Of a stretch of DNA of 64,000 bases, positions 22,366 through 34,784 are shown one piece after another. Under the pieces are notes generated by a model. The model was not told the origin of the DNA and ran no database searches. It saw only the letters and a program-made list of their open reading frames with translations. The position numbers and the translations under genes were made by a program. Location of the stretch: positions 1 to 64,000 of the forward strand of contig CACBPV010000003.1 of assembly GCA_902541215.1 (NCBI GenBank), read 5' to 3'. Every line of letters starts with the position of its first letter. Position 1 is the stretch's first letter. The stretch is from an uncultured Alphaproteobacteria bacterium. GTDB taxonomy: Bacteria; Pseudomonadota; Alphaproteobacteria; HIMB59; GCA-002718135.

Positions 22366-22836
22366 TTACCATCTAAAGTGAGAAAACGCTCTATTAGCAT
22401 CAGCCATTTTATGAGTTTCTTCTCTTTTTTTAACTGCATTACCCTTATTATTAAAGGCATCAATTATTTCATTAGCAATTCTTTCCCTCATGGTTTTCTC
22501 ATTTCTTTTAACAGCAGAGTCAACTATCCATTTCATTGCTAAAGTTTGAGCTCTTTTAGGTCTTACTTCCATTGGAACTTGATAAGTTGCACCTCCAACT
22601 CGTCTCGATCTGACTTCTAATGATGGTTTAACATTATTTAATGCTTCATGAAAAAAATCAATTGGTGTCTTATCAGTTTTATTAGAAACAATATCAAAAG
22701 CGCCATAGACAATTTTTTCAGAGGTAGATTTTTTACCATCAAGCATAATTCTGTTCATAAATTTTGCTAAGACCAAATCTTTATATTTATGATCAGGTAA
22801 AATTGTTCGTTTTTCTGCTGCTCTTCTTCTAGACAT
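22366..22836 (-). CDS. rpsG: 30S ribosomal protein S7
   Basis: [18 protein letters not shown]...; [26 protein letters not shown]. Confidence 0.98.
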   Translation of the reverse strand: MSRRRAAEKRTILPDHKYKDLVLAKFMNRIMLDGKKSTSEKIVYGAFDIVSNKTDKTPIDFFHEALNNVKPSLEVRSRRVGGATYQVPMEVRPKRAQTLAMKWIVDSAVKRNEKTMRERIANEIIDAFNNKGNAVKKREETHKMADANRAFSHFRW

Positions 22837-22838
22837 AT

Positions 22839-23210
22839 TTACTTTGGACGTTTCGCCCCATATAAAGATCTTCTTTGTTTTCTAGATGACACACCCTGTG
22901 TATCTAGAGTACCTCTCAAAATATGATATCGAACCCCAGGTAAATCTTTAACTCTACCACCTCTAATTAAAACCACTGAGTGTTCTTGTAAATTATGACC
23001 TTCACCAGGAATATAAGCTGAAACCTCTTGACCATTAGTTAATTTAACTCTTGCTACTTTTCTAAGTGCTGAATTTGGTTTCTTTGGGGTGGTTGTATAA
23101 ACCCTTGTACATACACCTCTTTTTTGAGGACTTTTATCTAACGCAGGAACTTTATTTCTTTTTTTTACGTTAGATCTACCTTTTCTAACAAGTTGGTTAA
23201 TAGTTGGCAT
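22839..23210 (-). CDS. rpsL: 30S ribosomal protein S12
   Basis: [70 protein letters not shown]. Confidence 0.99.
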   Translation of the reverse strand: MPTINQLVRKGRSNVKKRNKVPALDKSPQKRGVCTRVYTTTPKKPNSALRKVARVKLTNGQEVSAYIPGEGHNLQEHSVVLIRGGRVKDLPGVRYHILRGTLDTQGVSSRKQRRSLYGAKRPK

Positions 23211-23268
23211 ATTATCCTTTAGTTAAGTGTTTGGAAACTAATCCACGACCTTTAACAAATCGTAGGGG

Positions 23269-23297
23269 TCTTTATTAATTGATTGCAATAAAGTCAA
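23269..23297 (-). promoter_or_regulatory. Candidate sigma70-type promoter for the rpsL-rpsG-fusA-S10 block
   Basis: Minus strand TTGACT (23292-23297) - 17 nt - TAAAGA (23269-23274) in the 107-nt rpoC/rpsL gap; weak -10. Confidence 0.4.
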
Positions 23298-23317
23298 GCA
23301 GTTATCCTAAAAAAAGT

Positions 23318-26300
23318 CTAATTTTCTGGATTTTCAGTCTGATTTTTATTAATTATTTCTTTATCTCTTTCAAATGCTATATTTTCGTAGTCAGTAGTCA
23401 TTTTTCCGGTACCAGCTGGTATTAATCTACCTACAATAACATTTTCTTTAAGACCATTAAGACTATCAATCTTACCTAATGTAGCTGCATCAGTTAAAAC
23501 TTTAGTAGTTTCCTGAAAAGAAGCTGCTGAAATAAATGAATTAGTCTGAAGGCTAGCTTTAGTTATACCTAGTAAAACTGGTTCAAAAGTAACCTCTTTT
23601 TTTCCTTGTTCAACTAAAATTTTATTTAACTTTAAAACATCTCTTCTTTGAATCTGTTCACCTACAATCAGATTAGAGTCGCCAGATTCTTTTATCAATA
23701 CTTTTTGTAGCATTTGCCTTGCAATTGTTTCTATATGCTTATCATTAATATAAACCCCTTGTAGCTTATAAACTGATTGAACTTCTCTAACTAAATATCT
23801 TGCAAGTTCTTCGACTCCTAAAATTCTTAATATGTCATGAGGTACCGGAGTGCCTTCAACTAAAATATCACCTCTCTTCACAAAGTCATCTTCTTGGACA
23901 TTTAAGTATTTTGATCTTGGAATCAAAAGTTCTACAGAGTCTTTTTCATCTAAAGATGTAATTATGACTCTTCTTTTATTTTTGTAATCTTTACCAAAAG
24001 AAATCTTACCATCAATTTCGCACATAATTGCAGGGTCCTTAGGCTTTCTAGCCTCAAATAATTCTGCGACTCTAGGAAGACCTCCTGTTATATCTTTCGT
24101 TTTTGATGACTCCTTAGGAATTCTAGCAATAACTTGCCCAGCTGTCACCTCCTGTCCATCTTCTACACTTAATATTGAATCAATTGACATAGGATAATTT
24201 GAAAAACTTAAATTTTCCTCATCAGATAAAGTTTCCGAGATATTTATTGCAGGTTTAAAATTTTTACTTTTTTGATTTTGACTCCAATCAATAACAATTT
24301 TACTTGATATTCCTGTAGTTTCGTCAATTGACTCTCTAAATGATATGCCTTGTTTTAAGTCAATGTATTTAACATATCCATTTTTTTCGGCAATAATAGG
24401 CAGAGTATAAGGATCCCACTCTGCAAGTAATTTATTAATTTCTACTTCTTCACCATCACTTACAACTATTTTAGATCCAAAAGGAATATTTGAAGAAAAT
24501 TTATCACCCTCATCATCAAATATTTTGATTTTACCATTTCTACTTAAAACTATTTTGTTTTTAAATCGATCTTCAATTATTTTTATATTTTCTAGTTTTA
24601 CTTTTCCTGAAACTGGTGAAATAGCAGTAGATTGTTCAACGGAAGAACTCGCTGCGCCTCCGATATGAAATGTTCTCATTGTAAGTTGAGTTCCTGGTTC
24701 TCCAATTGATTGAGCAGCTATTATACCGACTGCCTCACCTATATTTACAGCAGTACCTCTTGCAAGATCTCTTCCATAGCATTTTGAACAAATCCCATCT
24801 TCAGTTTCACAAGTTAAGACAGATCTTATTTTTAAAGATCTAATTCCTAGATTAGCAATTGAATCCAAATGTTGTTCTGAAATAATTTCTCCAGCATTTA
24901 CTATACATTTATCATTTTCATCAAATATATCTTCTACAGGAGTTCTTCCAAGAATTCTCTCTGTTAGAGGTGAAGTTATATTTCCAGATTCTACAATTTC
25001 CTCAACTATAACTCCATTCTTTGTATTACAATTATCTTCACGTATTACTGCATCTTGAGCTACATCAACAAGTCTTCTTGTAAGATAACCACTACTTGCT
25101 GTTTTTAGAGCTGTGTCAGCAAGTCCTTTTCTTGCGCCATGAGTTGAAGTAAAATATTCTAAAACTGATAAACCTTCCTTAAAATTTGATTTTATTGGGT
25201 TTTCAATAATTTCTCCAGAAGGTTTAGCCATTAACCCTCTCATTCCAGACAATTGTTTTAATTGAGCAGCAGATCCTCTCGCTCCAGAGTGAGCCATCAT
25301 ATAGACTGAATTAATAGGCTGATCATCTGGTGGATTTGAAATAACATCAAGCATTTTATCAGCTACTTTGTTTGTACATTCAGACCAAGCATCAACTACT
25401 TTGTTGTACTTCTCGCCTTGAGTGATTAAACCATCTTGGTATTGGTTTTCATACTCTTTTACTTTTAATTGGGTTTCATTAAGAAGAATATCTTTTTCAG
25501 ATGGAATTATGAGATCATCTTTTCCAAATGATATACCTGCAATAGCTGCATATTTAAAACCTATTTGCATAATATGATCAGCAAACAATACAGTCTCTTT
25601 TTGACCACAAAATCTGTAGACAGCATCAATAATGTTACTAACTTCTTTTTTCGTAAGGACTTTATTAATCATTTCAAAATTAATATTTTCATTCTTAGGT
25701 AAAATATTACCTAATATCATTCTACCTGGAGTAGTTTCAACAGTTTGAATTTCACTATTATAATTTTCAATTCTTGCTCGTATTCTTGAATGCAAACTAA
25801 TGTCTCCATTTTCAAGAGCTTTTTCTATCTCGTTTAAATCTACAAAGAACCTGTTTTGACCTATTTGATTTTCTCTAACAATTGATAAATAATAAATGCC
25901 AAGAACGATATCTTGAGAAGGTACAATGATAGGCTTACCACTGGAAGGAGACAATATATTATTAGTACTCATCATTAATACTCTAGCTTCAAGTTGTGCC
26001 TCCAAACTAAGAGGAACGTGAACAGCCATTTGATCGCCATCAAAATCAGCATTGAAAGCAGTGCAAACTAATGGATGAAGCTGAATTGATTTACCTTCAA
26101 TAAGTGTAGGTTCAAAAGCTTGTATTCCTAATCTATGTAATGTAGGTGCTCTGTTTAATAGAACAGGATGTTCTCTTATTACTTCTTCTAATATATCCCA
26201 AACACGAGGATCCTCTTTTTCTACAAGTTTTTTTGCCGCTTTTATGGTATTTGCCCAACCGTAAATATCAAGTTTGTGAAAAATAAATGGTTTGAAAAGT

Positions 26301-27430
26301 TCAAGAGCCATTTTTTTTGGAATACCACATTGGTGCAGTTTTAAATTTGGACCAACAACAATTACGGATCGTCCTGAATAATCAACTCTTTTACCAAGAA
26401 GATTTTGTCTAAACCTTCCTTGTTTACCTTTTAACATATCAGATAAAGACTTAAGTGGTCTTTTGTTTGTAGATGTTATAACCCTTCCTCTTCTACCGTT
26501 ATCGAAAAGAGCGTCAACAGACTCTTGAAGCATTCTTTTTTCATTTCTTATAATTATGTCTGGTGCTCTTAAGTCAATTAATCTTTTTAATCTATTATTC
26601 CTATTTATAACTCTTCTATATAGATCATTCAAATCACTAGTTGCAAATCTTCCTCCATCAAGTGGCACAAGTGGTCTTAATTCAGGAGGTATAACAGGGA
26701 GAACTCTCATTATCATCCATTCAGGCTTATTTTTTGATAAAATAAATGATTCTATGAGTTTTAATCTTTTTGTTATTTTAGTTTTTTTAAGTTCAGATTT
26801 TGTTTCATTTAAATCTATTTTTAGCTGATTATAATCACTTTCCAAATCAATGCTTAAAAGCATTTGTTCAATTGCTTCAGCTCCAATTGCTGCACTAAAA
26901 GAATCTTCACCGTATTCATCTTGATATTCAATATATTGTTCCTCAGATATAATTTCACCTTTTTTAAGATCAGTCAATCCTGGCTCAACAACGATGAACT
27001 GTTCAAAATAAAGAACCTTTTCTAAATTTTTGATAGTCATATCTAGAAGAGTTGCAATTCTACTAGGTAGAGATTTCATAAACCAAATATGAGATACTGG
27101 TGCAGCCAATTCTATGTGACCCATTCTATCTCTTCTTACTTTTGAAAGTGTTACTTCTACTCCACACTTCTCACATATTATTCCTCTAAACTTCATTCTT
27201 TTGTATTTACCGCACAGACATTCGTAATCTTTCACAGGACCAAAAATTCTAGAACAAAATAGACCGTCCTTCTCTGGTTTAAACGTTCGATAATTAATTG
27301 TTTCTGGTTTTTTAATTTCCCCAAATGACCAGGATCTAATATCCTCAGGACTAGCTATTGATATCTTGAGACTATTAAAATTTTGTACACCCTGGTTTTG
27401 ATTAAAAATGTTTGTAAGTTCTTTATTCAT
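23318..27430 (-). CDS. rpoC: DNA-directed RNA polymerase subunit beta'
   Basis: [24 protein letters not shown] zinc ribbon; [16 protein letters not shown] catalytic motif. Confidence 0.99.
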   Translation of the reverse strand: MNKELTNIFNQNQGVQNFNSLKISIASPEDIRSWSFGEIKKPETINYRTFKPEKDGLFCSRIFGPVKDYECLCGKYKRMKFRGIICEKCGVEVTLSKVRRDRMGHIELAAPVSHIWFMKSLPSRIATLLDMTIKNLEKVLYFEQFIVVEPGLTDLKKGEIISEEQYIEYQDEYGEDSFSAAIGAEAIEQMLLSIDLESDYNQLKIDLNETKSELKKTKITKRLKLIESFILSKNKPEWMIMRVLPVIPPELRPLVPLDGGRFATSDLNDLYRRVINRNNRLKRLIDLRAPDIIIRNEKRMLQESVDALFDNGRRGRVITSTNKRPLKSLSDMLKGKQGRFRQNLLGKRVDYSGRSVIVVGPNLKLHQCGIPKKMALELFKPFIFHKLDIYGWANTIKAAKKLVEKEDPRVWDILEEVIREHPVLLNRAPTLHRLGIQAFEPTLIEGKSIQLHPLVCTAFNADFDGDQMAVHVPLSLEAQLEARVLMMSTNNILSPSSGKPIIVPSQDIVLGIYYLSIVRENQIGQNRFFVDLNEIEKALENGDISLHSRIRARIENYNSEIQTVETTPGRMILGNILPKNENINFEMINKVLTKKEVSNIIDAVYRFCGQKETVLFADHIMQIGFKYAAIAGISFGKDDLIIPSEKDILLNETQLKVKEYENQYQDGLITQGEKYNKVVDAWSECTNKVADKMLDVISNPPDDQPINSVYMMAHSGARGSAAQLKQLSGMRGLMAKPSGEIIENPIKSNFKEGLSVLEYFTSTHGARKGLADTALKTASSGYLTRRLVDVAQDAVIREDNCNTKNGVIVEEIVESGNITSPLTERILGRTPVEDIFDENDKCIVNAGEIISEQHLDSIANLGIRSLKIRSVLTCETEDGICSKCYGRDLARGTAVNIGEAVGIIAAQSIGEPGTQLTMRTFHIGGAASSSVEQSTAISPVSGKVKLENIKIIEDRFKNKIVLSRNGKIKIFDDEGDKFSSNIPFGSKIVVSDGEEVEINKLLAEWDPYTLPIIAEKNGYVKYIDLKQGISFRESIDETTGISSKIVIDWSQNQKSKNFKPAINISETLSDEENLSFSNYPMSIDSILSVEDGQEVTAGQVIARIPKESSKTKDITGGLPRVAELFEARKPKDPAIMCEIDGKISFGKDYKNKRRVIITSLDEKDSVELLIPRSKYLNVQEDDFVKRGDILVEGTPVPHDILRILGVEELARYLVREVQSVYKLQGVYINDKHIETIARQMLQKVLIKESGDSNLIVGEQIQRRDVLKLNKILVEQGKKEVTFEPVLLGITKASLQTNSFISAASFQETTKVLTDAATLGKIDSLNGLKENVIVGRLIPAGTGKMTTDYENIAFERDKEIINKNQTENPEN

Positions 27431-30400
27431 TTGATCCTATTAAGTTTGTTAAGTTGTTTTCTTTTATATTGTCTTTGAAGTCCAGATTTAAACCAAGAGA
27501 TCTTAATTCTTTGACCATTACATTAAAAGACTCAGGAGTTCCGGATTCAAAGTTATTATCACCTTTAACAATTGATTCGTAAACTTTAGTTCTACCTGCA
27601 ACATCATCTGATTTAATTGTCAAAATTTCTTGAAGTGTATACGCTGCACCATAAGCTTCTAATGCCCATACTTCCATTTCACCAAATCTTTGTCCTCCAA
27701 ACTGAGCCTTACCACCAAGTGGTTGTTGAGTAACTAAACTGTAAGGACCAATTGATCTAGCATGAATTTTTTCATCAACTAGATGATGCAATTTCAGCAT
27801 ATACATGTAACCAACTGTTACTGGTCTTTCAAATTTTTTACCTGTAACTCCATCATATAAAATTTCTTGTCCCGTATTAGACACTCCGGATTTAGACAAT
27901 AAATTTGTAATATCTTTTTCTTTTGCGCCATCAAAAACAGGCGTAGCAAATGGAATTCCATCTTTTAAGTTATTAGCCAGTTCAATAATTTCATCATCAT
28001 TCATGTTTTTTATAATTTTTTGATGATTTTCTAAATCGTAGATTTCAATTAATTTATTCCTTAAGTTATTTGTCTGACCTTCTGATTGAATATTTTTAAT
28101 CATTGCATTAACTTGTCTACCTAAAGAAGCAGATGCCCAACCTAAATGGGTTTCCAAAATCTGACCAATATTCATTCTACTCGGAACTCCAAGTGGATTC
28201 AAAACAATATCAACAGGGGTTCCATCTTCAAGATAGGGCATATCTTCGACAGGGCATATTTTTGATATAACACCCTTATTTCCATGTCTTCCAGCCATTT
28301 TATCACCCGGTTGAAGTTTACGTTTAACTGATATGAAAACTTTAATTAACTTAAGAACTCCTGGCAACAATTCATCTCCACTCTGTATTTTATCAATTTT
28401 GTTTTCAAATTTTTGATTAATATTACCTAGTTGATTTTCATAATTTTTAACTAGAGCTTCTATTTGATCATTTTTTTTGTCATCAGAAATATTTATCTTG
28501 AGTAGATCATTCAAACTCAAGTTTTCTAAATCTTCATATTTTATTACAGTGTTCTTGGAAAATGCCTCTATTCCAGAAACAAATGTCTGATTGTTAAGGA
28601 GTTCTCTTAAATGGTTACCAAAACTTTTTTCAAGTATTTTTAATTCATCATCTCTATCACGTGCAATAATCTCAATTTGATTATTTTCTATGCTAATGGC
28701 TCTTTCATCTTTCTCAATCCCTCTTCTAGAAAATACTCTGATTTCTACAACAGTTCCTTTAACTCCAGGAGGTACTCTTAAGCTCGTATCTTTTACATCA
28801 GCAGCTTTTTCTCCAAAAATTGCTCTTAATAATTTTTCTTCTGGAGTCATTGGTGATTCTCCTTTTGGAGTAACCTTTCCAACTAAAATATCTCCAGAAT
28901 TAACTTCAGCACCAACATAAACTATTCCTGTTTCATCAAGATTTATAAGCATCTCTTCACTAGCGTTAGGGATGTCTCTTGTTATTTCCTCAGGGCCTAA
29001 TTTTGTATCCCTAGACATTACTTCGAACTCTTCAACATGTATTGAAGTAAAAACATCATCTTGAACAACTTTTTCAGAGATTAAAATGGAGTCCTCAAAA
29101 TTATAACCATTCCATGGCATAAATGCAGCTAGAACGTTTCTTCCTAATGCTAACTCACCCAAATCTGTTGCTGGTCCATCAGCTATAACTTGATTTTTTT
29201 GTACCTTGTCACCAACGCTAACAAGTGGACGTTGAGTAATACAAGTATTTTGATTAGACCTTTGAAATTTTGAAAGATTATAAATATCTATTTTATTTAG
29301 AGATTTATCATTCTTATCTGTTATTCTTATTACAATTCTTTTCGAGTCAAGCTGATCAACGATACCCTCTCTTTTAGCAACAACTGTTGAACCACTGTCA
29401 TTTGCGACTGTGTATTCCATTCCTGTACCAACAAGAGGAGCCTTTGGTTTTATTAATGGAACAGCTTGTCTCATCATATTAGAACCCATCAGTGCTCGGT
29501 TTGCATCATCATTCTCTAAGAAAGGTATCAGAGAAGATGCAACAGAAACTAGTTGCTGAGGTGAAACATCCATTAAATCTATTGCATCTACATCAACATT
29601 TATAAATTCACCATTTTTTCTACAACTTACGATATTATTAGAAAATTTTCCCTTTGTATCGACTTCCGCATTTGCTTGTGCAATAACAAAATCTTCCTCA
29701 TCTATTGCACTTAGATAAACTACTTGATCCGTAACTTTACCGGAATTAACAATTCTGTATGGTGTCTCAATGAAACCATATTTATTTATTCTTGAATAAG
29801 AAGCTAAGCTATTTATTAATCCAATGTTCGCTCCTTCTGGAGTTTCTATTGGACAAATTCTTCCATAATGTGTTTGATGAACATCTCTTACTTCAAAACC
29901 CGCTCTTTCTCTATTTAAACCACCTGGGCCTAAAGCTGATACTCTTCTTTTATGGGTTATCTCACTTAAAGGATTAGTTTGATCCATAAATTGACTTAAC
30001 TGACTTAAACCAAAAAATTCTTTGATTGAAGCCACTACAGGTTTTGCATTTACTATATCTTGAGGCATAATATTATCCACCTCAAGAGAGCTTAATCTTT
30101 CTTTTATAGCTCTATCCATTTTTAATAGACCTATTCTATATTGATTTTCTAAAAGTTCTCCAACAGACCTTACTCTTCGATTGGCCAAATGATCAATATC
30201 ATCTATATCACCTTTGCCATCTATAAGGTTGTGCATGTGCTTAACAACATCCAGTATATCACTTTTATCAAGTATTCTTTGATCAATGTCCGTAGGTTTT
30301 TTAAATTTTGCATTAATCTTTAGTCTTCCAACGGAAGAAAGGTCGTATCTATCTGCGTTAAAGAAAAGATTGTTAAATAAATTTTCTGCAGTTTCAATTG

Positions 30401-31628
30401 TAGGAGGTTCACCAGGTCTTAATATTTTGAATACTTCAAAAAGAGCTTCTTCCCTGGATCTTGCTTTATCTAGTTGCAAAGTATTCCTTATATATGAACC
30501 TATTTCAACATTGTCCGCTTTAAGAAGATCTATTTTATTAGTTTTGCTTTCATTTAAGAATTCTAGGAAAATATCATCAATTTCATAACCTGCTTCAAAA
30601 TATATTTTTCCAGTCTTTTCATCAATGATGTCAGAAGATAAGAAGAACCCGATTAGAGATTCTTCACTTATATTAATAGTTGATATATTTTTCTTTTTTA
30701 AATCATTTAAAATTTTTTGATTTACCTTTGTTCCTTTGGACACAAGAATTTTACCATTTTTAGAATCAAGTAAGTCATAGTTTAAAATTTTACCCTTAAA
30801 AAAAGATAAATCTTCTTTGAATGCCCAACCAAAATCATTTTTTTTATAAATAACATTACTATAAAACAACGATAATATTTCTTCTCCTGTCATCCCAAGT
30901 ATTCTTCTAGGATCAGGGTCAATTTTTTTACTATTACAATCATCAATATATTTTTCAGAAACTTCACTTAACAGGCACTTAAAAAGTGTAGTAACAGGAA
31001 ATTTTCTTTTTCTATCAATTCTTGCATGAATATTATTTTTTGCATCGTGTTCAAAATCTAACCATGATCCTCTGTACGGAATTATTCTTGCATTAAATAA
31101 ATATTTTCCACTGGTATGAGTTTTGCCAAAATCATGATCAAAAAAGACGCCGGGGGATCGGTGCATTTGACTTACAACAACACGTTCAGTTCCATTAACA
31201 ACGAATGTTGCATTCTTAGTCATTAATGGAATATCTCCCATGTAAACTTCTTGCTCCTTTATATCTCTAACTGACTTAGTTCCTGCTATTTCATCAATAT
31301 CCCAAATTATAAGGCGAAAGTTAACTAACAAAGGTGTTCCGTATGTCATCCCTCTTTGTGAGCATTCATCAACATCATATTTAGGTACGCCAAGATTATA
31401 ACTTACATAATCTACAGTTGCTCTTTCAGCATAATCATGGATTGGAAATACAGATTTGAAAATTGAATGAAGACCAATATTTTCTCTCTTTTCAGGATCA
31501 GTTCTAAGTTGTAAAAAACTATCAAACGATCTTTTTTGAACCTCGACTAAATTTGGTAGAGATGTTACCAGAGGAATTTTACCAAAAGATTTTCTGATTT
31601 TTTTAAAATTTATATGATCTAAACTCAC
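27423..31628 (-). CDS. rpoB: DNA-directed RNA polymerase subunit beta
   Basis: [75 protein letters not shown]. Confidence 0.99.
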   Translation of the reverse strand: MSLDHINFKKIRKSFGKIPLVTSLPNLVEVQKRSFDSFLQLRTDPEKRENIGLHSIFKSVFPIHDYAERATVDYVSYNLGVPKYDVDECSQRGMTYGTPLLVNFRLIIWDIDEIAGTKSVRDIKEQEVYMGDIPLMTKNATFVVNGTERVVVSQMHRSPGVFFDHDFGKTHTSGKYLFNARIIPYRGSWLDFEHDAKNNIHARIDRKRKFPVTTLFKCLLSEVSEKYIDDCNSKKIDPDPRRILGMTGEEILSLFYSNVIYKKNDFGWAFKEDLSFFKGKILNYDLLDSKNGKILVSKGTKVNQKILNDLKKKNISTINISEESLIGFFLSSDIIDEKTGKIYFEAGYEIDDIFLEFLNESKTNKIDLLKADNVEIGSYIRNTLQLDKARSREEALFEVFKILRPGEPPTIETAENLFNNLFFNADRYDLSSVGRLKINAKFKKPTDIDQRILDKSDILDVVKHMHNLIDGKGDIDDIDHLANRRVRSVGELLENQYRIGLLKMDRAIKERLSSLEVDNIMPQDIVNAKPVVASIKEFFGLSQLSQFMDQTNPLSEITHKRRVSALGPGGLNRERAGFEVRDVHQTHYGRICPIETPEGANIGLINSLASYSRINKYGFIETPYRIVNSGKVTDQVVYLSAIDEEDFVIAQANAEVDTKGKFSNNIVSCRKNGEFINVDVDAIDLMDVSPQQLVSVASSLIPFLENDDANRALMGSNMMRQAVPLIKPKAPLVGTGMEYTVANDSGSTVVAKREGIVDQLDSKRIVIRITDKNDKSLNKIDIYNLSKFQRSNQNTCITQRPLVSVGDKVQKNQVIADGPATDLGELALGRNVLAAFMPWNGYNFEDSILISEKVVQDDVFTSIHVEEFEVMSRDTKLGPEEITRDIPNASEEMLINLDETGIVYVGAEVNSGDILVGKVTPKGESPMTPEEKLLRAIFGEKAADVKDTSLRVPPGVKGTVVEIRVFSRRGIEKDERAISIENNQIEIIARDRDDELKILEKSFGNHLRELLNNQTFVSGIEAFSKNTVIKYEDLENLSLNDLLKINISDDKKNDQIEALVKNYENQLGNINQKFENKIDKIQSGDELLPGVLKLIKVFISVKRKLQPGDKMAGRHGNKGVISKICPVEDMPYLEDGTPVDIVLNPLGVPSRMNIGQILETHLGWASASLGRQVNAMIKNIQSEGQTNNLRNKLIEIYDLENHQKIIKNMNDDEIIELANNLKDGIPFATPVFDGAKEKDITNLLSKSGVSNTGQEILYDGVTGKKFERPVTVGYMYMLKLHHLVDEKIHARSIGPYSLVTQQPLGGKAQFGGQRFGEMEVWALEAYGAAYTLQEILTIKSDDVAGRTKVYESIVKGDNNFESGTPESFNVMVKELRSLGLNLDFKDNIKENNLTNLIGSNE

Positions 31629-31660
31629 CTTATCTCCTTCTATTTACTCTTTCAAATTTA

Positions 31661-31682
31661 AAGGCCTTTATTAAAAGGCCTT
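31661..31682 (-). terminator. Hairpin between rplL and rpoB; possible attenuator/partial terminator or processing site
   Basis: AAGGCC-TTTTAATAAA-GGCCTT on the minus strand, followed by TAAATTT; only a modest U-tract. Confidence 0.45.
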
Positions 31683-31686
31683 AAAA

Positions 31687-32064
31687 TTATTTTAATGTCA
31701 CTTTTGCGCCAGCTGTTTCTAATGCTTTTTTCATTTCTTCAGCTTCTTCTTTTTTAACCCCTTGTTTAAGTGGTTTAGGCGCTCCTTCAACCAAATCTTT
31801 TGCTTCTTTTAGGCCTAAACCAGTAATGGTTCTTACCTCTTTAATAACAGCAATTTTATTTGATCCAGATTCAGACAATTCAATATCAAATTCTGTCTTC
31901 TCTTCTGCAGCGGCTTCTCCACCACCTGCAGTTGGAGCTGCAGCAACTGCAACTGGTGCAGCAGCGGACACACCCCATTTTTCTTCAAGCAATTTACTTA
32001 ATTCTGCTGCTTCAAGAACAGTAAGAGATGATAGATCTTCGACAATTTTATTCAAATCAGCCAT
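31687..32064 (-). CDS. rplL: 50S ribosomal protein L7/L12
   Basis: Ala/Gly-rich hinge; [65 protein letters not shown]. Confidence 0.98.
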   Translation of the reverse strand: MADLNKIVEDLSSLTVLEAAELSKLLEEKWGVSAAAPVAVAAAPTAGGGEAAAEEKTEFDIELSESGSNKIAVIKEVRTITGLGLKEAKDLVEGAPKPLKQGVKKEEAEEMKKALETAGAKVTLK

Positions 32065-32082
32065 TTATTTCTCCTTATTTAC

Positions 32083-32604
32083 CTAGTTCGACTCTTGACT
32101 ATTGCTACTGTTAGAACTAATTAATCTTGCAATTTGTGCTCCAGGTTCAGCTGTAATTGAAGCTATCTTTTGAGCTGGTGCAGATATTAATCCTATTATT
32201 TTTCCTCTTAACTCATCCAAAGAAGGTAATTTTGCAAGAAAATCAATTTTTTCTTTATCAATTTTCTCACCATTATACCCCCCTCCAATAATTTTAAACT
32301 TTTCAAATTTTTTCTCAAAACTAACAGCTACCTTCGCTGGTGCCACTGCATCATCAGAATAAGCAATTGCTGTTGGACCTTTAAAAAGCTCAGAAATATC
32401 TTTAAATTGAGTTTCAGATATAGCAAGTTTAGTGAGTCTGTTCTTAGTTACTTTAAATTTTGCACCATTATCTCTCATTTCTTTTCTAAGTTGCTCTGTT
32501 TCATTCACTGTTAGCCCAGAATATTCAGCCACAATTACAGAAGTAGCATTTAAAAAGTCTTCTTTGAGATTACTTACAAAATCTTTTTTTTCAGAACGTT
32601 TCAC
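32083..32604 (-). CDS. rplJ: 50S ribosomal protein L10 (start revised from 32640 to GTG at 32604)
   Basis: KRSEKKDFVSNLKEDFLNATSVIVAEYSGLTVNETEQLRKEMRDNGAKFKVTKNRL; GAGG 5 nt before GTG; the ORF-track TTG start sits inside a hairpin. Confidence 0.92.
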   Translation of the reverse strand: MKRSEKKDFVSNLKEDFLNATSVIVAEYSGLTVNETEQLRKEMRDNGAKFKVTKNRLTKLAISETQFKDISELFKGPTAIAYSDDAVAPAKVAVSFEKKFEKFKIIGGGYNGEKIDKEKIDFLAKLPSLDELRGKIIGLISAPAQKIASITAEPGAQIARLISSNSSNSQESN

Positions 32605-32680
32605 GTCAACCTCGGTTTTAATTGGATCCAAAAGATCCAATATTAGCTAAAATTAGTTTGCCCACCAAACTAATTAAAAG

Positions 32681-32758
32681 CCTGTCAAGAAGCAAATCAA
32701 TGACTCGCTTCAGTCTATGCAGGTAATTAAGCTCAAGGCCCCTGCAGTCTTTGACAGG
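32681..32758 (-). promoter_or_regulatory. Ribosomal protein L10 leader (autoregulatory mRNA structure)
   Basis: Closing stem CCTGTCAA/TTGACAGG; internal arms around CTGCAGG/CCTGCA and GAAGC/GCTTC; sits between rplA and rplJ as in known L10 leaders. Confidence 0.75.
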
Positions 32759-32787
32759 TGATGATCAAAGATCATCTTTTGGATTAA

Positions 32788-33477
32788 TCAACGCAAGCTG
32801 ACTTGGTTAATATTTAATCCAACTCCCATAGTTGAAGCTATGGTAACCTTTTTTATAAAAGAACCCTTAACGGCATCAGGTTTACTTTTGCTAACTGAAG
32901 AATAAAATGTTTTAATATTTTCTAACAATTCTTCTTCACTAAAATCTAATTTTCCAACACCTGCATGAACGATACCAGATTTGTCATTTTTGAATTTAAC
33001 TTGACCTGATTTAGCGTCTTTTACTGATTTAGAAATTTCATTAGTTACAGTACCAAGTTTAGGATTTGGCATTAATCCTTTTGGTCCTAATATTTTTGCT
33101 ACTTTACCCAATTTCGGCATCATATCTGGAGTCGCAATTAGAACGTCGAATTCTATTTTTGATTTAGAAATTGTTTCAATCAAATCATCGCTTCCTACCA
33201 AGTCTGCACCGTTATTTTTTGCATCGTTTTGTTTTTCCTCATTTGCAATTACTGCGACCTTTACAGTTTTTCCTGTTCCATAGGGAAGATTTACAACACC
33301 TTTAATACTTTGATCAGTTTTGTTACTGTCAATTCCAAGATTAATTGAAATATCAATTGCTTCTATAAACTTTACATAAGATTTTTCTTTTAAAATTTTG
33401 ATTGCTTCTATTGGCTCGTAAACCTTTGTAGCGTCAAAGTTATTTAACATTTGCTTTCTATTTTTTGTAATTTTCAT
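32788..33477 (-). CDS. rplA: 50S ribosomal protein L1
   Basis: PKLGKVAKILGPKGLMPNPKLGTVT; GKLDFSEEELLENIKTF. Confidence 0.98.
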   Translation of the reverse strand: MKITKNRKQMLNNFDATKVYEPIEAIKILKEKSYVKFIEAIDISINLGIDSNKTDQSIKGVVNLPYGTGKTVKVAVIANEEKQNDAKNNGADLVGSDDLIETISKSKIEFDVLIATPDMMPKLGKVAKILGPKGLMPNPKLGTVTNEISKSVKDAKSGQVKFKNDKSGIVHAGVGKLDFSEEELLENIKTFYSSVSKSKPDAVKGSFIKKVTIASTMGVGLNINQVSLR

Positions 33478-33905
33478 TAACCCACTACCTCCATACCCAT
33501 TGAAACAGCAGATCCTTTAACCATATTCATTGCTCCATCTAGATCAATAGCATTTAAATCCTGCATTTTTTCTTTGGCAATTTTTTCAATATCTTGCATT
33601 GAGACTTTCCCTACTAATGATCTTCCAGGAGTTGAGTTTCCTTTTTTTATTTTTGCTGCTTTTTTAAGATAAAAACTTACTGGTGGTAATTTAGTAGTAA
33701 AATCGAAGCTTCTATCTTTGTATGCTGTTATAATGACTGGAATTGGTGCACCTTTTTCTAAATCTTTTGTTTTATCATTAAATGCTTTACAAAAATCCAT
33801 TATGTTTAAACCTCTTTGTCCAAGTGCAGGACCAACAGGCGGAGAAGGGTTTGCTCCTCCAGCAGGAATTTGCAATTTAATTAAGCCTAAAATTTCTTTA
33901 GCCAT
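33477..33905 (-). CDS. rplK: 50S ribosomal protein L11
   Basis: [38 protein letters not shown]. Confidence 0.99.
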   Translation of the reverse strand: MAKEILGLIKLQIPAGGANPSPPVGPALGQRGLNIMDFCKAFNDKTKDLEKGAPIPVIITAYKDRSFDFTTKLPPVSFYLKKAAKIKKGNSTPGRSLVGKVSMQDIEKIAKEKMQDLNAIDLDGAMNMVKGSAVSMGMEVVG

Positions 33906-33907
33906 GG

Positions 33908-34441
33908 TTATACCTTTTCTACCTGTGAATATTCTAGATCAACAGGTGTTGATCTTCCAAAAATTGAAACAGCTACTCTCAATCTTGCTTTATCTTCATC
34001 TATTTGTTCGACCTCCCCATTAAATGATGCAAAAGGTCCATCAATTACTTTTACTTGTTCGCCAACATCATACATTATTGCAGGTCTAGATTTTTCTACA
34101 CCATCAATAACTTGTTCGGAGATTCTTTTTGCTTCAGAATTACTTATGGGAATAGGTTTACCTTTATTACCTAAAAAACCACTTAATTTAGGTGTTGTCT
34201 TAATAATGTGCCACGTATCATCATTTAAGTTCATTTTAATAAGAATATAACCAGGAAAAATTTTTCTTTCTGTATTTACCCTAACTCCTCTTTTTACTTC
34301 AACTACATTTTGAACAGGAACAGATATTTCTTCAATTTGATCTTTGATACCAAGTTTAGTTGCTTGATCAACTATACTGTCTGCAACTTTTTTTTCATAC
34401 CCTGAGTAAGCATGAAGAACATACCATCTTGTTTTATTCAT
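33908..34441 (-). CDS. nusG: Transcription termination/antitermination protein NusG
   Basis: [58 protein letters not shown]. Confidence 0.98.
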   Translation of the reverse strand: MNKTRWYVLHAYSGYEKKVADSIVDQATKLGIKDQIEEISVPVQNVVEVKRGVRVNTERKIFPGYILIKMNLNDDTWHIIKTTPKLSGFLGNKGKPIPISNSEAKRISEQVIDGVEKSRPAIMYDVGEQVKVIDGPFASFNGEVEQIDEDKARLRVAVSIFGRSTPVDLEYSQVEKV

Positions 34442-34656
34442 TAAAAACCTGATCCTATTTCAATTATTTTTCTTATGGAAAAAGACCATATTTGATCAGT
34501 TAGAAGAAAAAATAATGAAAATAATATTATTAATAAAATGACTATTGCTGAAGAAATAAAAGTATCTCTTCTTTGTGGCCAAGTTACTTTTTGTAATTCT
34601 TGTCTAACTTGTCTTACAAAAAGAGCTGGTGATGTTTTCTTTTTTTCAATATTCAT
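34441..34656 (-). CDS. secE: Preprotein translocase subunit SecE
   Basis: 71 aa, FVRQVRQELQKVTWPQRRDTFISSAIVILLIILFSLFFLLTDQIWSF; upstream of nusG. Confidence 0.95.
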   Translation of the reverse strand: MNIEKKKTSPALFVRQVRQELQKVTWPQRRDTFISSAIVILLIILFSLFFLLTDQIWSFSIRKIIEIGSGF

Positions 34657-34670
34657 TTTTTCATTTCTCT

Positions 34671-34746
34671 TGGCAGGAGTGGCAGGACTTGAACCCGCAG
34701 CCCCCGGTTTTGGAGACCGGTGCTCTACCAGTTGAGCTACACTCCT
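34671..34746 (-). tRNA. tRNA-Trp(CCA)
   Basis: Reverse complement AGGAGTGTAGCTCAACTGGTAGAGCACCGGTCTCCAAAACCGGGGGCTGCGGGTTCAAGTCCTGCCACTCCTGCCA. Confidence 0.97.
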
Positions 34747-34784
34747 AATTAAGTATCGGCTAGCTGATAGAGCGGTCTCTAAAA

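Noticed and set aside
34538-34735. Plus-strand ORF ending LAGVAGLEPAAPGFGDRCSTS
   Set aside because: Antisense to secE and tRNA-Trp; this peptide is the well-known spurious translation of a reverse-complement tRNA
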